Positions 1 to 9,233 of a stretch of 64,000 nucleotides of DNA are shown one piece after another. Origin of the DNA: Streptomyces tubercidicus (GTDB lineage Bacteria > Actinomycetota > Actinomycetes > Streptomycetales > Streptomycetaceae); NCBI RefSeq assembly GCF_027497495.1, contig NZ_CP114205.1, positions 3,720,001-3,784,000 of the forward strand, in the 5' to 3' direction. How positions within the stretch are numbered: position 1 is the first letter of the stretch; each line of letters opens with the position of its first letter. The translations under genes were made by a program, and so were the position numbers. The notes under the pieces are model-generated. The model was given only the letters and a program-made list of their open reading frames with translations. It was not told the DNA's origin and ran no database searches.

Positions 1-83
1 GCGCGGCCGGCCCGATAAAGGGGACAGCCGGGTCGACGACGGGCGCAACAGGCCCGGCGGCCCCCCGCGGCGCGGACGCCGCG

Positions 84-1928
84 GTGCCGGACTGGGAGAA
101 GCGCTTCCGCGCGCCGCGGATCGGGCTGCCGGACTGGGCCGAGGACGCCCCGGACCGTTCCCTCTTCGTCTCGAACGCCACCGGCACCTCCGAGCTCTAT
201 GCCTGGGACCGGGCCACCGGCAAGCAGCGGCAGGCCACGGACCGGCCGAAGGGCACCACGGACGGGACGCTGTCACCGGACGGGCAGTGGATCTGGTGGT
301 TCTCGGACACCGACGGGGACGAGTTCGGTGTCTGGATGCGGCAGCCGTTCGAGGGCGGCCCGGATGAGCCGGCGACCCCTGGTCTCGCCCCGTCGTACTC
401 GGGCGGGCTGGCGATCGGCCGGGACGGGACGGCGGTCGTCGGATGCTCGACGGACGAGGAGGGCTCGACGGTCCATATCGTCCGGCCGGGCCAGACGGCC
501 GTGGAGATCTACCGGCACCACGAGTCCGCGGGCGTGGGCGATCTCTCGCACGACGGCTCGCTGATCGCCCTGGAGCACACCGAGCACGGCGATGCGATGC
601 ACTCCGCGATCCGTGTCGTACGGCCCGACGGTTCCACGGTCGCGGAGCTGGACGACACCAACGGCGGGACCGAGGAGCTGGGCCTGGCGGTGATGGGCTT
701 CGCACCGGTGGACGGGGACACCCGGCTGCTGGTCGGGCATCAGCGGCGGGGCCGCTGGGAGCCGATGATCTGGGACCCGCTGACCGGGGTGGAGACCGCC
801 CTGGACATCGACCTTCCCGGCGACGTGGGCGCCGACTGGTATCCCGACGGGTCTGCGCTGCTGGTGGAGCACGAGTACCAGGCACGGAGCGAACTGTGGC
901 GCTACGAGCTGGGCACGGCGGACCGCCAGGACTCCCCGTCCCCGGCCGCTACAGGTACCGATTCCGGTGACGCCGCGGCCTCTGCCACTGCTCCCCTGAC
1001 CCGGGTCGAGACCCCGGCCGGCACGGTCTCGGGGGCCACGGCGCGGCCGGACGGGACGGTGGAGTTCCTGTGGTCGTCGGCGGCGCAGCCCCCGGAGGTG
1101 CGGTCGACGAGCGGCGCGGTCGTGCTCGACCCGCCCGGTCCGAAGGCACCCGGGTCGGTGCCGGTGCGGGACATCTGGGTGGAGGGCCCCGGCGGCCGTA
1201 TCCACGCACTGGTTCAGCAGCCGGCGGGCGACGGCCCCTTCCCGACGGTGTTCGACATACACGGCGGGCCGACCTGGCACGACAGCGACGCGTTCGCCTC
1301 GTCGCCCGCGGCCTGGGTGGACCACGGCTTCGCGGTCGTCCGCGTCAACTACCGCGGCTCGACCGGCTACGGCCGCGCCTGGACGGATGCCCTCAAGCAC
1401 CGCGTCGGGCTGATCGAGCTGGAGGACATCGCCGCGGTGCGCGAGTGGGCGGTCTCGTCCGGCCTGGCCGATCCGGAGCGGCTGGTGCTGTCGGGCGGCT
1501 CATGGGGCGGCTATCTGACCCTGCTGGGGCTCGGCACCCAGCCGGATGCCTGGGCCGTGGGCCTGGCGGCGGTTCCGGTCGCGGACTATGTCACGGCGTA
1601 CAACGACGAGATGGAAGCCCTCAAGGCGATGGACCGGACCCTGATGGGCGGCACCCCCGAGGAGGTCCCGGAGCGCTTCGAGGCGTCCTCACCGCTGACG
1701 TATGTGGACGCGGTGCGGGCCCCGGTCTACATCTCCGCAGGCGTCAACGACCCCCGCTGCCCGATCCAGCAGGTGGAGAACTACGTCCAGCGCCTGGCAG
1801 GCCGCGGCCACCCACACGAGGTCTACCGCTACGACGCCGGGCACGGCTCCCTCGTGGTGGAGGAACGCATCAAGCAGGTCCGCCTGGAACTCGATTTCGC
1901 ACAGCGACATGTGATGGAGAGGGGTTGA
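84..1928 (+). CDS. S9 family peptidase (prolyl oligopeptidase type)
   Basis: Serine peptidase that probably cleaves short peptides in the cytoplasm. The first ~370 residues carry beta-propeller blades (LSPDGQWIWW and GRDGTAVVG type repeats). The C-terminal part is an alpha/beta-hydrolase catalytic domain with the nucleophile motif GGSWGGY (Ser473), a late GVNDPRCP acidic segment and the catalytic His in DAGHGSL. At 614 aa it matches the family. The GTG start at 84 fits the protein (MPDWEKRFRAP), but the frame stays open to the window edge and a GGGGAC-like site lies near 17, so the true start could be slightly upstream. Confidence 0.88.
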   Translation: MPDWEKRFRAPRIGLPDWAEDAPDRSLFVSNATGTSELYAWDRATGKQRQATDRPKGTTDGTLSPDGQWIWWFSDTDGDEFGVWMRQPFEGGPDEPATPGLAPSYSGGLAIGRDGTAVVGCSTDEEGSTVHIVRPGQTAVEIYRHHESAGVGDLSHDGSLIALEHTEHGDAMHSAIRVVRPDGSTVAELDDTNGGTEELGLAVMGFAPVDGDTRLLVGHQRRGRWEPMIWDPLTGVETALDIDLPGDVGADWYPDGSALLVEHEYQARSELWRYELGTADRQDSPSPAATGTDSGDAAASATAPLTRVETPAGTVSGATARPDGTVEFLWSSAAQPPEVRSTSGAVVLDPPGPKAPGSVPVRDIWVEGPGGRIHALVQQPAGDGPFPTVFDIHGGPTWHDSDAFASSPAAWVDHGFAVVRVNYRGSTGYGRAWTDALKHRVGLIELEDIAAVREWAVSSGLADPERLVLSGGSWGGYLTLLGLGTQPDAWAVGLAAVPVADYVTAYNDEMEALKAMDRTLMGGTPEEVPERFEASSPLTYVDAVRAPVYISAGVNDPRCPIQQVENYVQRLAGRGHPHEVYRYDAGHGSLVVEERIKQVRLELDFAQRHVMERG

Positions 1929-1960
1929 GGGGTTGGCGGGCTGAGGGGTTGGCGGGCTGA
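1929..1960. repeat. Two copies of a 16-bp direct repeat
   Basis: Two identical head-to-tail copies (1929-1944 and 1945-1960) of a GGGGTTGGCGGGCTGA unit lie right after the peptidase stop. No hairpin is evident. Nothing else is seen here. Confidence 0.6.
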
Positions 1961-2007
1961 GCGGTTCGCGGGGGGCTAAAGGGGCTCGGGGCACCGGGTG
2001 GGGCGCG

Positions 2008-2107
2008 GCGCTGCGCCGGGACCGCCGAAACGGTGCTGCGCAGGGACCGCCGACACAGTGCTACGCCGGGACCGCCGGCACGGTGCTGCGCCGGGACCGT
2101 AGGCGCA
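2008..2107. repeat. Four tandem 25-bp repeats
   Basis: Units at 2008-2032, 2033-2057, 2058-2082 and 2083-2107 follow the pattern GTGCTGCGC-CGGGACCGCCG-RCACR with one to five changes each. They lie between two converging genes (the peptidase and the CDF transporter), where there is no coding need. The following stretch to 2178 is G-rich. Confidence 0.75.
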
Positions 2108-2178
2108 CGGCATCGAGCCGTGGGTGGGTGGTGGTGGAGGGGGAGGGTGGGGTGGGGGGGAGGGGCCCCCGGGGGAGG

Positions 2179-3420
2179 TCAGGTTGGGCCGTGGTGGGCC
2201 AAGGCCGCGTGGGGGTTGCGGCCCTCGGGCGTGTTGTCTGGGGTGTGGTCCGTGTGAACGGTTGCGGCGGTGAGGCGGGGGATGGCGTGGATGAGGGCGT
2301 GTTCGGCGGCCACGGCGAGGGCATGTGCGCGCACCACGGTCAGGTGGGCGGCGACGACGATGTCGGCTTCGGCCCGCAGGGTGTGGCCGATCCAGCGCAT
2401 ACGGACCTGGCCGACGCCGTGGACGCCGTCGACCCCGCGTAGTGCCGTCTCGGCGGCGTCGATCAGGGCGGGGTCGACGGAGTCCATCAGCCGCCGGTAG
2501 ACCTCGCGGGCCGCGTCGCGCAGCACCATGAGGATGGCGGCGGTGATCAGCAGGCCGATGAGGGGGTCGGCCTGTTGCCAGCCGAGCGCCGCGCCGCCCG
2601 CGCCGAGGAGGACGGCGAGGGAGGTGAAGCCGTCGGTACGGGCGTGCAGGCCGTCGGCGACGAGCGCTGCCGAGCCGATTCTGCGGCCGGTACGGATGCG
2701 GTAGCGGGCGACCCATTCATTGCCGACGAACCCGATGACGGCGGCCACGGCCACGGCCCAGAGATGGCTGACCTCGCGGGGGTGCAGCAGCCGGTCCACG
2801 GACTCGTAGGCGGCCCATACCGAGGACGCGGCGATCGTCAGCACGATGGCGATGCCCGCGAGGTCCTCGGCGCGGCCGTAGCCGTAGGTGTAGCGACGGT
2901 TCGCGGCCCGGCGGCCGAGCAGGAAGGCGATGCCCAGCGGGACGGCGGTCAGGGCGTCGGCACCGTTGTGGATGGTGTCGCCGAGCAGTGCCACCGATCC
3001 CGACAGGGCGACGATCACCAGTTGGATCAGGCTGGTCAGGCCCAGGATGCCGAGCGAGATCCACAGCGTGCGCAGGCCCTCGCGGGAGGTCTCCAGCGCG
3101 GTGTCGACCTTGTCGATGGCCGCATGGCTGTGCGGGGTGACCAGGTGAGCGAGTTGGTGCCGCAGCTCCGCCCAGCGGCGGGAGGGGTGCGGACCGTGTG
3201 GAGGCTGGGACGTGTGACCTTGCGCCTGGCCACGTGCGTGCGCGTGGCTGTGGCCGTCGCCATGGCCACGCACGCCTGCACGACCGTCCGGCTGCCCCCG
3301 GCCGTGCACGCGTCCATGACCGTCCGGCTGCCCTCGGCCGTCCACGTCCCCACGACCGTCCGTCTGTCCCTGACCGTGCAAGTGACCACGGCCGTGCGGG
3401 TGAGTGCCGTTGTCTGCCAT
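2179..3420 (-). CDS. Cation diffusion facilitator (CDF) family metal exporter
   Basis: Membrane antiporter predicted to export Zn2+ or related divalent metals in exchange for protons. Residues ~1-105 are a His/Gly/Asp-rich cytosolic leader (repeats such as GRGQPDGRAG and HSHAHARG), a likely metal buffer. The transporter core follows, with the first metal site (GDTIHNGADA) and the second-site helix (LVADGLHARTDGFTS). A cytosolic C-terminal domain contains GVHGVGQVRMRWIG. The ATG at 3420 begins the His-rich stretch. At 413 aa it is longer than a ~300-aa CDF because of this leader. Specificity (Zn, Co or Mn) cannot be read from the sequence. Confidence 0.9.
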   Translation of the reverse strand: MADNGTHPHGRGHLHGQGQTDGRGDVDGRGQPDGHGRVHGRGQPDGRAGVRGHGDGHSHAHARGQAQGHTSQPPHGPHPSRRWAELRHQLAHLVTPHSHAAIDKVDTALETSREGLRTLWISLGILGLTSLIQLVIVALSGSVALLGDTIHNGADALTAVPLGIAFLLGRRAANRRYTYGYGRAEDLAGIAIVLTIAASSVWAAYESVDRLLHPREVSHLWAVAVAAVIGFVGNEWVARYRIRTGRRIGSAALVADGLHARTDGFTSLAVLLGAGGAALGWQQADPLIGLLITAAILMVLRDAAREVYRRLMDSVDPALIDAAETALRGVDGVHGVGQVRMRWIGHTLRAEADIVVAAHLTVVRAHALAVAAEHALIHAIPRLTAATVHTDHTPDNTPEGRNPHAALAHHGPT

Positions 3421-3541
3421 GTGGCCTACCGTGGCACGCCGATCCGATTGCGGCTACCACCGTGATACGGCCTCTGACCAGGTGCAATGCCCTTGCAGAA
3501 GCAGAAGCAGAGCTGGTGCGGGTCGTGTGACGGGGCGGGAG

Positions 3542-4495
3542 TCAGATCTTCCCGGCCCGCGCCGCCGCCTCGCCCTGGCCTTCGCCACTGCCGTCGTCCT
3601 CGATAGCAGCAGCCCGCCCCACGGCGTCCTGACCCGCGGCCTCCTGGCCCGCACCCAGTCGCCCCGCCCCGGCATCCCCGGCAGCCGCCACGCCGCCCTC
3701 CTGGCCGCTCTCCCCGATCCCCAACGCCGCGTCCTTGGCGGCCTCGACGTCGCGGCGGAAGAGCCGGAACCACATGAAGACGACGAAGCCGGCGAAGACG
3801 AACCACTCGCCGGTGTAGCCGAGGTTCTGGAAGGCCTTGAGGTCGAGTCCGCTGCCCTCGGCCGCGGCCGGGGGGACGGCGCGCAGCGGTGCCTGGGTGT
3901 CGCTGAGCGTGATCCAGGCGTCGTAGACGTCGTACGACACGATGTTGACCAGCGACGCCGCGCTGATCATGCCGAGCCGGCCCGGTGCCGACGCGCCGGC
4001 GGCCTGGACGCCGTCGGTCCCCTGATTCTCGGATGCCTGCAGCGCGCCGGTGACCGTCACCTCGCCCTTGGGGGGCGCGGGCACCTTCGCCGTGTCGGCC
4101 TTCGCACCGGCGTCGCCGGGCAGCCAGCCCCGTACGACCGGCAGGGCCTTGCCGCCGTCCGTACGGAGCAGGGTGAGGACGTAGAAGCCCTGTCGCTCGC
4201 CGTGCTTGTCCTTCAACGTACGGCCCGGTACGAGCAGTTGGTGCCCGGTGTCGTAGTGCCCGCGGGCGCTGGCCTGGCGGCCAGAGGTCACCTTGTCGAC
4301 GGGCAGCAGTTGCTCCAGGGGACGGGCGGCCGCGGTCCTGGCCCGGTCGGAGCGGTCTTCCTGCTGCTGGTGGTTGTCGACGCGGTCCTCGAAGCGGCTC
4401 AGCTGCCAGCTGCCCATGAAGATGCAGAAGGGAATCGCCAGTACGGCGAAGACGTTGATTCCCCACCACCGCGGGGTCAGCAGGAACCGGTACAC
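3542..4495 (-). CDS. SURF1 family cytochrome oxidase assembly protein
   Basis: Membrane protein of the SURF1 (SHY1) family, which assists assembly of the aa3-type cytochrome c oxidase. It has the family layout: an N-terminal membrane segment (WWGINVFAVLAIPFCIFMGSW) followed by WQLSRFEDR, an external domain with the RGHYD and VVRGWLPG motifs, and a C-terminal membrane segment (WFVFAGFVVFMWFRLF). The GTG at 4495 gives VYRFLLTPRWWG, the expected N terminus; the longer reading to 4567 adds a non-conserved leader. The C-terminal tail is Gly/Ala-rich and poorly conserved. Confidence 0.88.
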   Translation of the reverse strand: MYRFLLTPRWWGINVFAVLAIPFCIFMGSWQLSRFEDRVDNHQQQEDRSDRARTAAARPLEQLLPVDKVTSGRQASARGHYDTGHQLLVPGRTLKDKHGERQGFYVLTLLRTDGGKALPVVRGWLPGDAGAKADTAKVPAPPKGEVTVTGALQASENQGTDGVQAAGASAPGRLGMISAASLVNIVSYDVYDAWITLSDTQAPLRAVPPAAAEGSGLDLKAFQNLGYTGEWFVFAGFVVFMWFRLFRRDVEAAKDAALGIGESGQEGGVAAAGDAGAGRLGAGQEAAGQDAVGRAAAIEDDGSGEGQGEAAARAGKI

Positions 4496-4682
4496 GCCCC
4501 CAACGGTACGGGGCCCGGCCCACGGGGCCGCACCGACCCCTCCACGGCCCGCTCCAACCGGCCGCAACCTGGACCGTCGGCTCCTCCCGGACTACCGCCC
4601 GCTCTCGACGGCCGCTGCCCGGACTATCGCCCGCTCCCGGCCCTCAGCACCACTCAACCCGTCGCCACGCCGAGCCCGTCGC

Positions 4683-4740
4683 CCGCAACCGCAACCGCAG
4701 CCACAGCCACAGCCACAGCCACTACCGCTACCGCTACCGC
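4683..4740. repeat. Hexanucleotide microsatellite
   Basis: Nine to ten tandem hexamers of the CCGCAA / CCACAG / CCGCTA type lie between the SURF1 start and the downstream gene, reaching the last codons of the neighbouring minus-strand gene (stop at 4734). Such arrays can change length by slippage. Confidence 0.65.
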
Positions 4741-6476
4741 CCCGCCAACGCCTCAGTCCGATACACCGTGCCCGCACAAGCGTCCGCGACCTTGGCGTCA
4801 GCCGCAGCCGGCTCGCCCGCCTCCGGTGTGTGGCTGAGCACGATGCTCCCGGACGCGCTACCGCCGTCGCCGGGGCCTTCGTCGCCGCCCGCCTGGCCGC
4901 CGCTGTCGCCGGGCGGGGTCCCGGCCTCCGGGGACTGCCCCGGGTCCTTGGAGGGGTCGGGTGTCGGTGACGGGCCGGGAGTGGCACAGCCCGTGGTGCC
5001 GCCGCCGGAGTCCGGGATCCAGGCGAACTTGACCTCGTACGCCTCCCCCGGCTTGAGAACCAGCTGGTCAGGGGTGGTCGCCGGGTCCGGCAGCCCGGTG
5101 GCCTCGTCGCCCGAGGTGTGATCGACGACGTGGATGCGGTCGGCGTTGGTGGAGCCCTGGGCGACCAGGCCGATGCTGCCGCCGCCCTCGACGGAGCATG
5201 CCGTGCCGGAGGTGTTGACCACCCGGAACGCGCCGTAGACGCGGCCCGCGGAGTCCGCCGTGCCGACCGTGCTGGTGCCCTTGCCGAGCTGGTCCCGCCC
5301 GCAGACCGGCGAGGTGACGTCCATGGTCTCGTCGGGTGCGGGGGCGCCGGAGCCCACCCCGTGGCCCGCGCCGTTCCTGTCCCTGGCCTTGTCCTTGCCC
5401 GCGGGCTTGTCCTCGCCGCGCTGCTCGCCGCCCTTGCCGGGCGGCTGCGGACCGGCCTGCTCGGTGCCCTCGCCGTGGGCCCCTTCGGCACCGCCCTGGG
5501 GGCGCGCGCTGCCCGCCGCGTTGGCGGGCCGCTCCTCGGAGCTGCCGGCGAGGTGGGCCACATGGACCATGGCGGGGATGGAGGTGCCGCCGAGCAGCAG
5601 CGCGGCCGCCGCACCCACGACGGCGTGCCGACGGCGCTGGCGGCGGGCGGGCACCGCACGGCGCAGCCGGTCCAGCGCGTCCGGCGCGGGTTCGAGGTCG
5701 CCGACGCGGGAGTGCAGCAGCCGCCGCAGATCGTCCTCGCCGCCGAAGTCGCCGCCGGTGGGGTGGCTTCGGCCGTCGCCATCGCCGCCGTCGCCGCCGG
5801 TACCGCCGCCGAAGCCGGAGCCGGTGGGCCCGTCGTTGCCGTACGCATGGCTGTCGGGCTCGCCACCGGCACCCGAGGCACCCTCTGTGGCAGCCTGCGC
5901 ACCATCCGTGACAGCGATGTCATCGCCGCTGCCGGACACTTGGCCGGTTTTCCTCCCCTGCCCGGAGGTGACACCGGCCCGACGGCCGCTACCCGGCTCA
6001 CCATGGGGATGCCCTTGCGCCTCACGCGCCGCATACAGGCCACGCGCCACATCGGCGGACTCCCCGCGCACGCCGGCCAGTTCGCCCACGCCGGGAGCAC
6101 CAGGGGCGCCGGACGCCTCGCGCCTCTGCCCGTACGGGGTCCCCGTACGGGCCGAGTCGAGCGGGCCGGGCCCGTGCGTGCGGGGGCCACTGTGGTTCAT
6201 GAGGTCGATCGAAGTGCTCGGGGTATTCGGGGTGTTCGGGGCATTCGGGGTATACAGGCCGCTCGGGAAGTTCGAAGGATTCGGAGGATTCGGGAAACTC
6301 GGCGCGTCCGGACGACTCAGACGCATCGCACCACCCGAGCCACCCGGGCCACCTGAGCCACACGGGCCACCCGGGCCGTACGAGCCGCCCAAGCCGTACG
6401 AACCGCCGGAGCCGCCCAACTCGCCCGAGCCAAACGCCCCGTCCGGATGGTGCCGGCCAAACGTCCTGCCACTCAT
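4734..6476 (-). CDS. Low-complexity membrane protein coupled to a sigma factor gene
   Basis: 580-aa protein whose ATG (6476) overlaps the stop of the sigma factor gene (ATGA), so the two are translationally coupled. Residues ~1-250 are Gly/Ser/Pro/Asn-rich low complexity. A short conserved region (DLRRLLHSRVGDLEPAPDALDRLRRAVPAR split over ~260-290) leads into one membrane segment (AVVGAAAALLLGGTSIPAM). The outside domain has two pairs of Cys, a single central Cys in TACSVEG and an acidic Pro-rich linker; it resembles DUF4232-like secreted domains, which is a weak match. The position suggests an anti-sigma factor or co-regulated surface protein, but no zinc-binding ZAS motif is visible. Function unknown. 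Confidence 0.75.
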   Translation of the reverse strand: MSGRTFGRHHPDGAFGSGELGGSGGSYGLGGSYGPGGPCGSGGPGGSGGAMRLSRPDAPSFPNPPNPSNFPSGLYTPNAPNTPNTPSTSIDLMNHSGPRTHGPGPLDSARTGTPYGQRREASGAPGAPGVGELAGVRGESADVARGLYAAREAQGHPHGEPGSGRRAGVTSGQGRKTGQVSGSGDDIAVTDGAQAATEGASGAGGEPDSHAYGNDGPTGSGFGGGTGGDGGDGDGRSHPTGGDFGGEDDLRRLLHSRVGDLEPAPDALDRLRRAVPARRQRRRHAVVGAAAALLLGGTSIPAMVHVAHLAGSSEERPANAAGSARPQGGAEGAHGEGTEQAGPQPPGKGGEQRGEDKPAGKDKARDRNGAGHGVGSGAPAPDETMDVTSPVCGRDQLGKGTSTVGTADSAGRVYGAFRVVNTSGTACSVEGGGSIGLVAQGSTNADRIHVVDHTSGDEATGLPDPATTPDQLVLKPGEAYEVKFAWIPDSGGGTTGCATPGPSPTPDPSKDPGQSPEAGTPPGDSGGQAGGDEGPGDGGSASGSIVLSHTPEAGEPAAADAKVADACAGTVYRTEALAGR

Positions 6477-7048
6477 GCCGGAGCCTCCATCGCGACGCGG
6501 AGCGCCGCGATACCCCGGGACCCGTAGGCCTTCACGGAGCCGAGCGATATGCCGAGCGTCTCGGCCACCTGCGCCTCGGTCATATCGGCGAAGTAGCGCA
6601 GCACCAGCACTTCGCGCTGCCGCCGCTGCAGCCCCCGCATCGCCTTGATCAGCTGATCCCGCTCCAGCAGGTCGTATGCGCCCTCCTCAGCGCTCGCCAT
6701 ATCGGGCATCGGCTTGGAGAGCAGCTTGAGCCCGAGGATGCGCCGACGCAGCGCGGAGCGCGAGAGGTTGACGACGGTCTGCCGGAGGTAGGCCAGGGTC
6801 TTCTCCGGTTCGCGCACCCGTCCGCGCGCGGAGTGCACGCGGATGAAGGCCTCCTGGACGACGTCCTCACAGGAGGCGGTGTCGTCGAGGAGCAGCGCGG
6901 CGAGACCGAGCAGCGAGCGGTAGTGCGCGCGGTAGGTCTCGGTGAGGTGGTCGACTGTGGTACCCGCTGCCATCGCGTCGTCAGCATCCCCACGCTGAGG
7001 GGGAAGCTGTGCGGGACGCGTGGTGGGCCACGGGGCGATCACCGGCAT
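6473..7048 (-). CDS. SigE-family ECF RNA polymerase sigma factor
   Basis: Alternative sigma factor of 191 aa. Region 2 includes YRAHYRSLLGLAALLLDD and CEDVVQEAFIRVH. Region 4 is a helix-turn-helix with MRGLQRRQREVLVLRYFADM and AETLGISLGSVKAYGSRG. The ATG at 7048 was chosen because a GGGGGC site sits 5 bases before it and the N terminus (MPVIAPWPTTRP) fits homologues as recalled; the longer frame to 7177 lacks such support. The gene is coupled to the downstream membrane protein, a usual place for a regulator of the sigma factor. Its position beside asd and ask matches other Streptomyces. Confidence 0.9.
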   Translation of the reverse strand: MPVIAPWPTTRPAQLPPQRGDADDAMAAGTTVDHLTETYRAHYRSLLGLAALLLDDTASCEDVVQEAFIRVHSARGRVREPEKTLAYLRQTVVNLSRSALRRRILGLKLLSKPMPDMASAEEGAYDLLERDQLIKAMRGLQRRQREVLVLRYFADMTEAQVAETLGISLGSVKAYGSRGIAALRVAMEAPA

Positions 7049-7599
7049 GCCCCCGGACACACGGGGGCGCGGTGGGTGCACTGCCGCGCCGGCTGCGCCC
7101 GCTGGGGCGATGGTGAATCCGAGTACCTCTGCCACGCCTGTTGGACACGCTTCCCCCTGTAAGGGTTGTACGCGCAAGGCATCGCTTTTGACGATGCATT
7201 AAATGCCCTCATGCGTACCAGCTCTTCCTGAATGCCCTGATTTGCCCCTACGTGAAGACCCCGATACCCGAGGGCTCACATGCGGCCCGCAGGCTCCCCT
7301 GAAGTCACCCCTAAGGGCGGCGACAAAGACGCTCCCCACCCGACTGCCGGTTGCAGTGCGGCGGGGAGCGAATGGTCGAACAGATCGTCAGCCCAGATCA
7401 AGAGGTGGGGACCGGCAATGAGCTCACAGAATCTTCACACGCTGCACAAAGTATCCCCCAGGCGCACGGCGCACGACGGCCGTTCCCGCCAACTCGCCCA
7501 CCGTTCCCGCGCCGTGGCTTTTCCGGCCCGCCCTCGCATCGCAACGCCCGTACCGGGCCCGCCCCAACGGAAGCACAGCAGCAGCCCCCGAGCCCGCCC
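7049..7599. other. 551-bp gap upstream of the sigma factor gene
   Basis: No convincing gene. It must contain the sigma factor promoter (minus strand); 7150-7210 is locally AT-richer (CATCGCTTTTGACGATG, an imperfect inverted repeat), but no -35/-10 pair can be assigned firmly. A GCTCCCC...GGGGAGC inverted repeat at about 7331-7369 could form a hairpin behind asd or in the leader. Plus-strand reading frames here have no conserved content. Confidence 0.4.
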
Positions 7600-8715
7600 C
7601 TAGCCCCGCAGCTCCCCCGCCACCAGCTCACCGACCTGCGCCGTGTTCAGCGCCGCCCCCTTGCGCAGGTTGTCCCCGCACACGAACAGCTCCAGCGCCC
7701 GCGGATCGTCCAGCGAACGCCGCACCCGCCCGACCCAGGTCGGATCCGTCCCGACGACATCGGCCGGGGTCGGGTACTCGCCCGCAGCGGGGTCGTCGGT
7801 GAGGACGACGCCGGGGGCCGCGGCCAGGATCTCGTGCGCCCCGGCGACCGTGACCTCGTTCTCGAACCGGGCGTGCACGGTCAGCGAGTGGGTGGTGATC
7901 ACCGGAACCCGCACACAGGTCGCGGTGACCGGCAGCTCCGGCAGCCCCAGGATCTTGCGGGACTCATCGCGGATCTTGAGCTCCTCGGAGGACCAGCCGT
8001 CCTCCTGGAGCGAGCCGGCCCAGGGCACGACGTTGAGGGCGATCGGCGCCGGAAACGGCCCCAGGGTGTCCCCGACGGCCCGCCGCACATCGCCGGGCGT
8101 GTTCCCCAGCTCCGTACCGGACACCGCGGACACCTGCGCCCGCAACGTATCGACGCCTGCTCTGCCCGCCCCGGAAACCGCCTGGTACGAGGAGACGATC
8201 AGCTCGCTCAGCCCGTACTCGGCGTGCAGCGCGCCCAGCGCGACGATCATCGAGAGGGTGGTGCAGTTCGGGTTGGCGATGATGCCGCGCGGGCGTACCC
8301 GGGCGGCGTGCGCATTGACCTCGGGCACGACGAGGGGCACGTCCGGGTCCAGCCGGAACGTGCCCGCGTTGTCGATGACGACCGCGCCCTTGGAGACCGC
8401 GACCGGCACCCACTGGGCGGAGACCTGGTCGGGGACGTCGAACATCGCGACGTCGATACCGTCGAAGGCTTCCTCGCTCAGCGCGACGACCTCGACCTCC
8501 GCACCCCGCACGGTCAGCTTGCGGCCGGCCGAGCGGGGAGAGGCGATCAGCCGGATCTCGCCCCAGATGTCGGCCCGCTCGGACAGGATGCCCAACAGGA
8601 CCGAGCCGACGGCGCCGGTGGCACCGACGACGGCGAGCTGCGGCTTGGCGGCCGTACGGGCCTCCGTCCCCAGCGTGTCAGCGAGGGACGGACGGCCCGC
8701 CTCGGCCGGAATCAT
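7600..8715 (-). CDS. asd: Aspartate-semialdehyde dehydrogenase
   Basis: Catalyses NADPH-dependent reduction of aspartyl phosphate to aspartate semialdehyde, the second step toward lysine, threonine, methionine and diaminopimelate. The NADP-binding motif [12 protein letters not shown] lies near residues 28-40, the catalytic Cys is at 151 in [10 protein letters not shown], and a conserved late His occurs in [12 protein letters not shown]. The ATG at 8715 overlaps the ask stop (ATGA), so ask and asd form a coupled operon, the normal actinobacterial arrangement. The ~25 residues before the Rossmann fold are unusually long; an internal start nearer the fold cannot be excluded. Confidence 0.95.
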   Translation of the reverse strand: MIPAEAGRPSLADTLGTEARTAAKPQLAVVGATGAVGSVLLGILSERADIWGEIRLIASPRSAGRKLTVRGAEVEVVALSEEAFDGIDVAMFDVPDQVSAQWVPVAVSKGAVVIDNAGTFRLDPDVPLVVPEVNAHAARVRPRGIIANPNCTTLSMIVALGALHAEYGLSELIVSSYQAVSGAGRAGVDTLRAQVSAVSGTELGNTPGDVRRAVGDTLGPFPAPIALNVVPWAGSLQEDGWSSEELKIRDESRKILGLPELPVTATCVRVPVITTHSLTVHARFENEVTVAGAHEILAAAPGVVLTDDPAAGEYPTPADVVGTDPTWVGRVRRSLDDPRALELFVCGDNLRKGAALNTAQVGELVAGELRG

Positions 8716-9233
8716 CGACCGGTGCCGCCATAGACCACGGCTTCGTCACTGTCGGTGTCGAGACCGAAGGCGGTGTGCACGGCGCACACGGCCTCGTTGA
8801 CGTCATCGGCACGGGTGACGACCGAGATGCGGATCTCGGATGTCGAGATGAGCTCGATGTTCACACCCGCGTTCGACAGCGCCTCGAAGAACGTCGCGGT
8901 GACGCCGGGGTTGGTCTTCATCCCCGCGCCGACCAGGGAGATCTTGGCGATCTGGTCGTCGTAGCGCAGCGAGTCGAAGCCGACCGCTGCCCGGGTCTTC
9001 TCCAGGGCGGCGACGGCCTTGCGGCCCTCCGCCTTGGGCAGCGTGAAGGAGATGTCGGTCAGTCCGGTCGACGCGGCCGACACGTTCTGCACGACCATGT
9101 CGATGTTGACCTCGGAGTCCGCGATCGCACGGAAGATGCGCGCGGCCTCGCCCGGCTTGTCCGGGACTCCGACGACCGTGACCTTCGCCTCGGAGGTGTC
9201 ATGTGCGACGCCCGAGATGATTGCCTGCTCCAT
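8712..9233 (-). CDS. Internal in-frame start: aspartokinase beta (ACT) subunit
   Basis: An ATG at 9233 ([12 protein letters not shown]) lies in frame inside ask and is preceded by AAGGGGA 8-9 bases upstream. It would give a 173-aa polypeptide of the two ACT domains. Alpha2-beta2 aspartokinases made from overlapping genes are known in Bacillus and Corynebacterium; this is the same layout. The site is seen in the sequence; translation from it is inferred. Confidence 0.65.
   Translation of the reverse strand: MEQAIISGVAHDTSEAKVTVVGVPDKPGEAARIFRAIADSEVNIDMVVQNVSAASTGLTDISFTLPKAEGRKAVAALEKTRAAVGFDSLRYDDQIAKISLVGAGMKTNPGVTATFFEALSNAGVNIELISTSEIRISVVTRADDVNEAVCAVHTAFGLDTDSDEAVVYGGTGR

Noticed and set aside
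2121..2178. G-rich stretch that might form a G-quadruplex
   Set aside because: G runs are common in this GC-rich DNA and there is no link to a promoter; not enough support.
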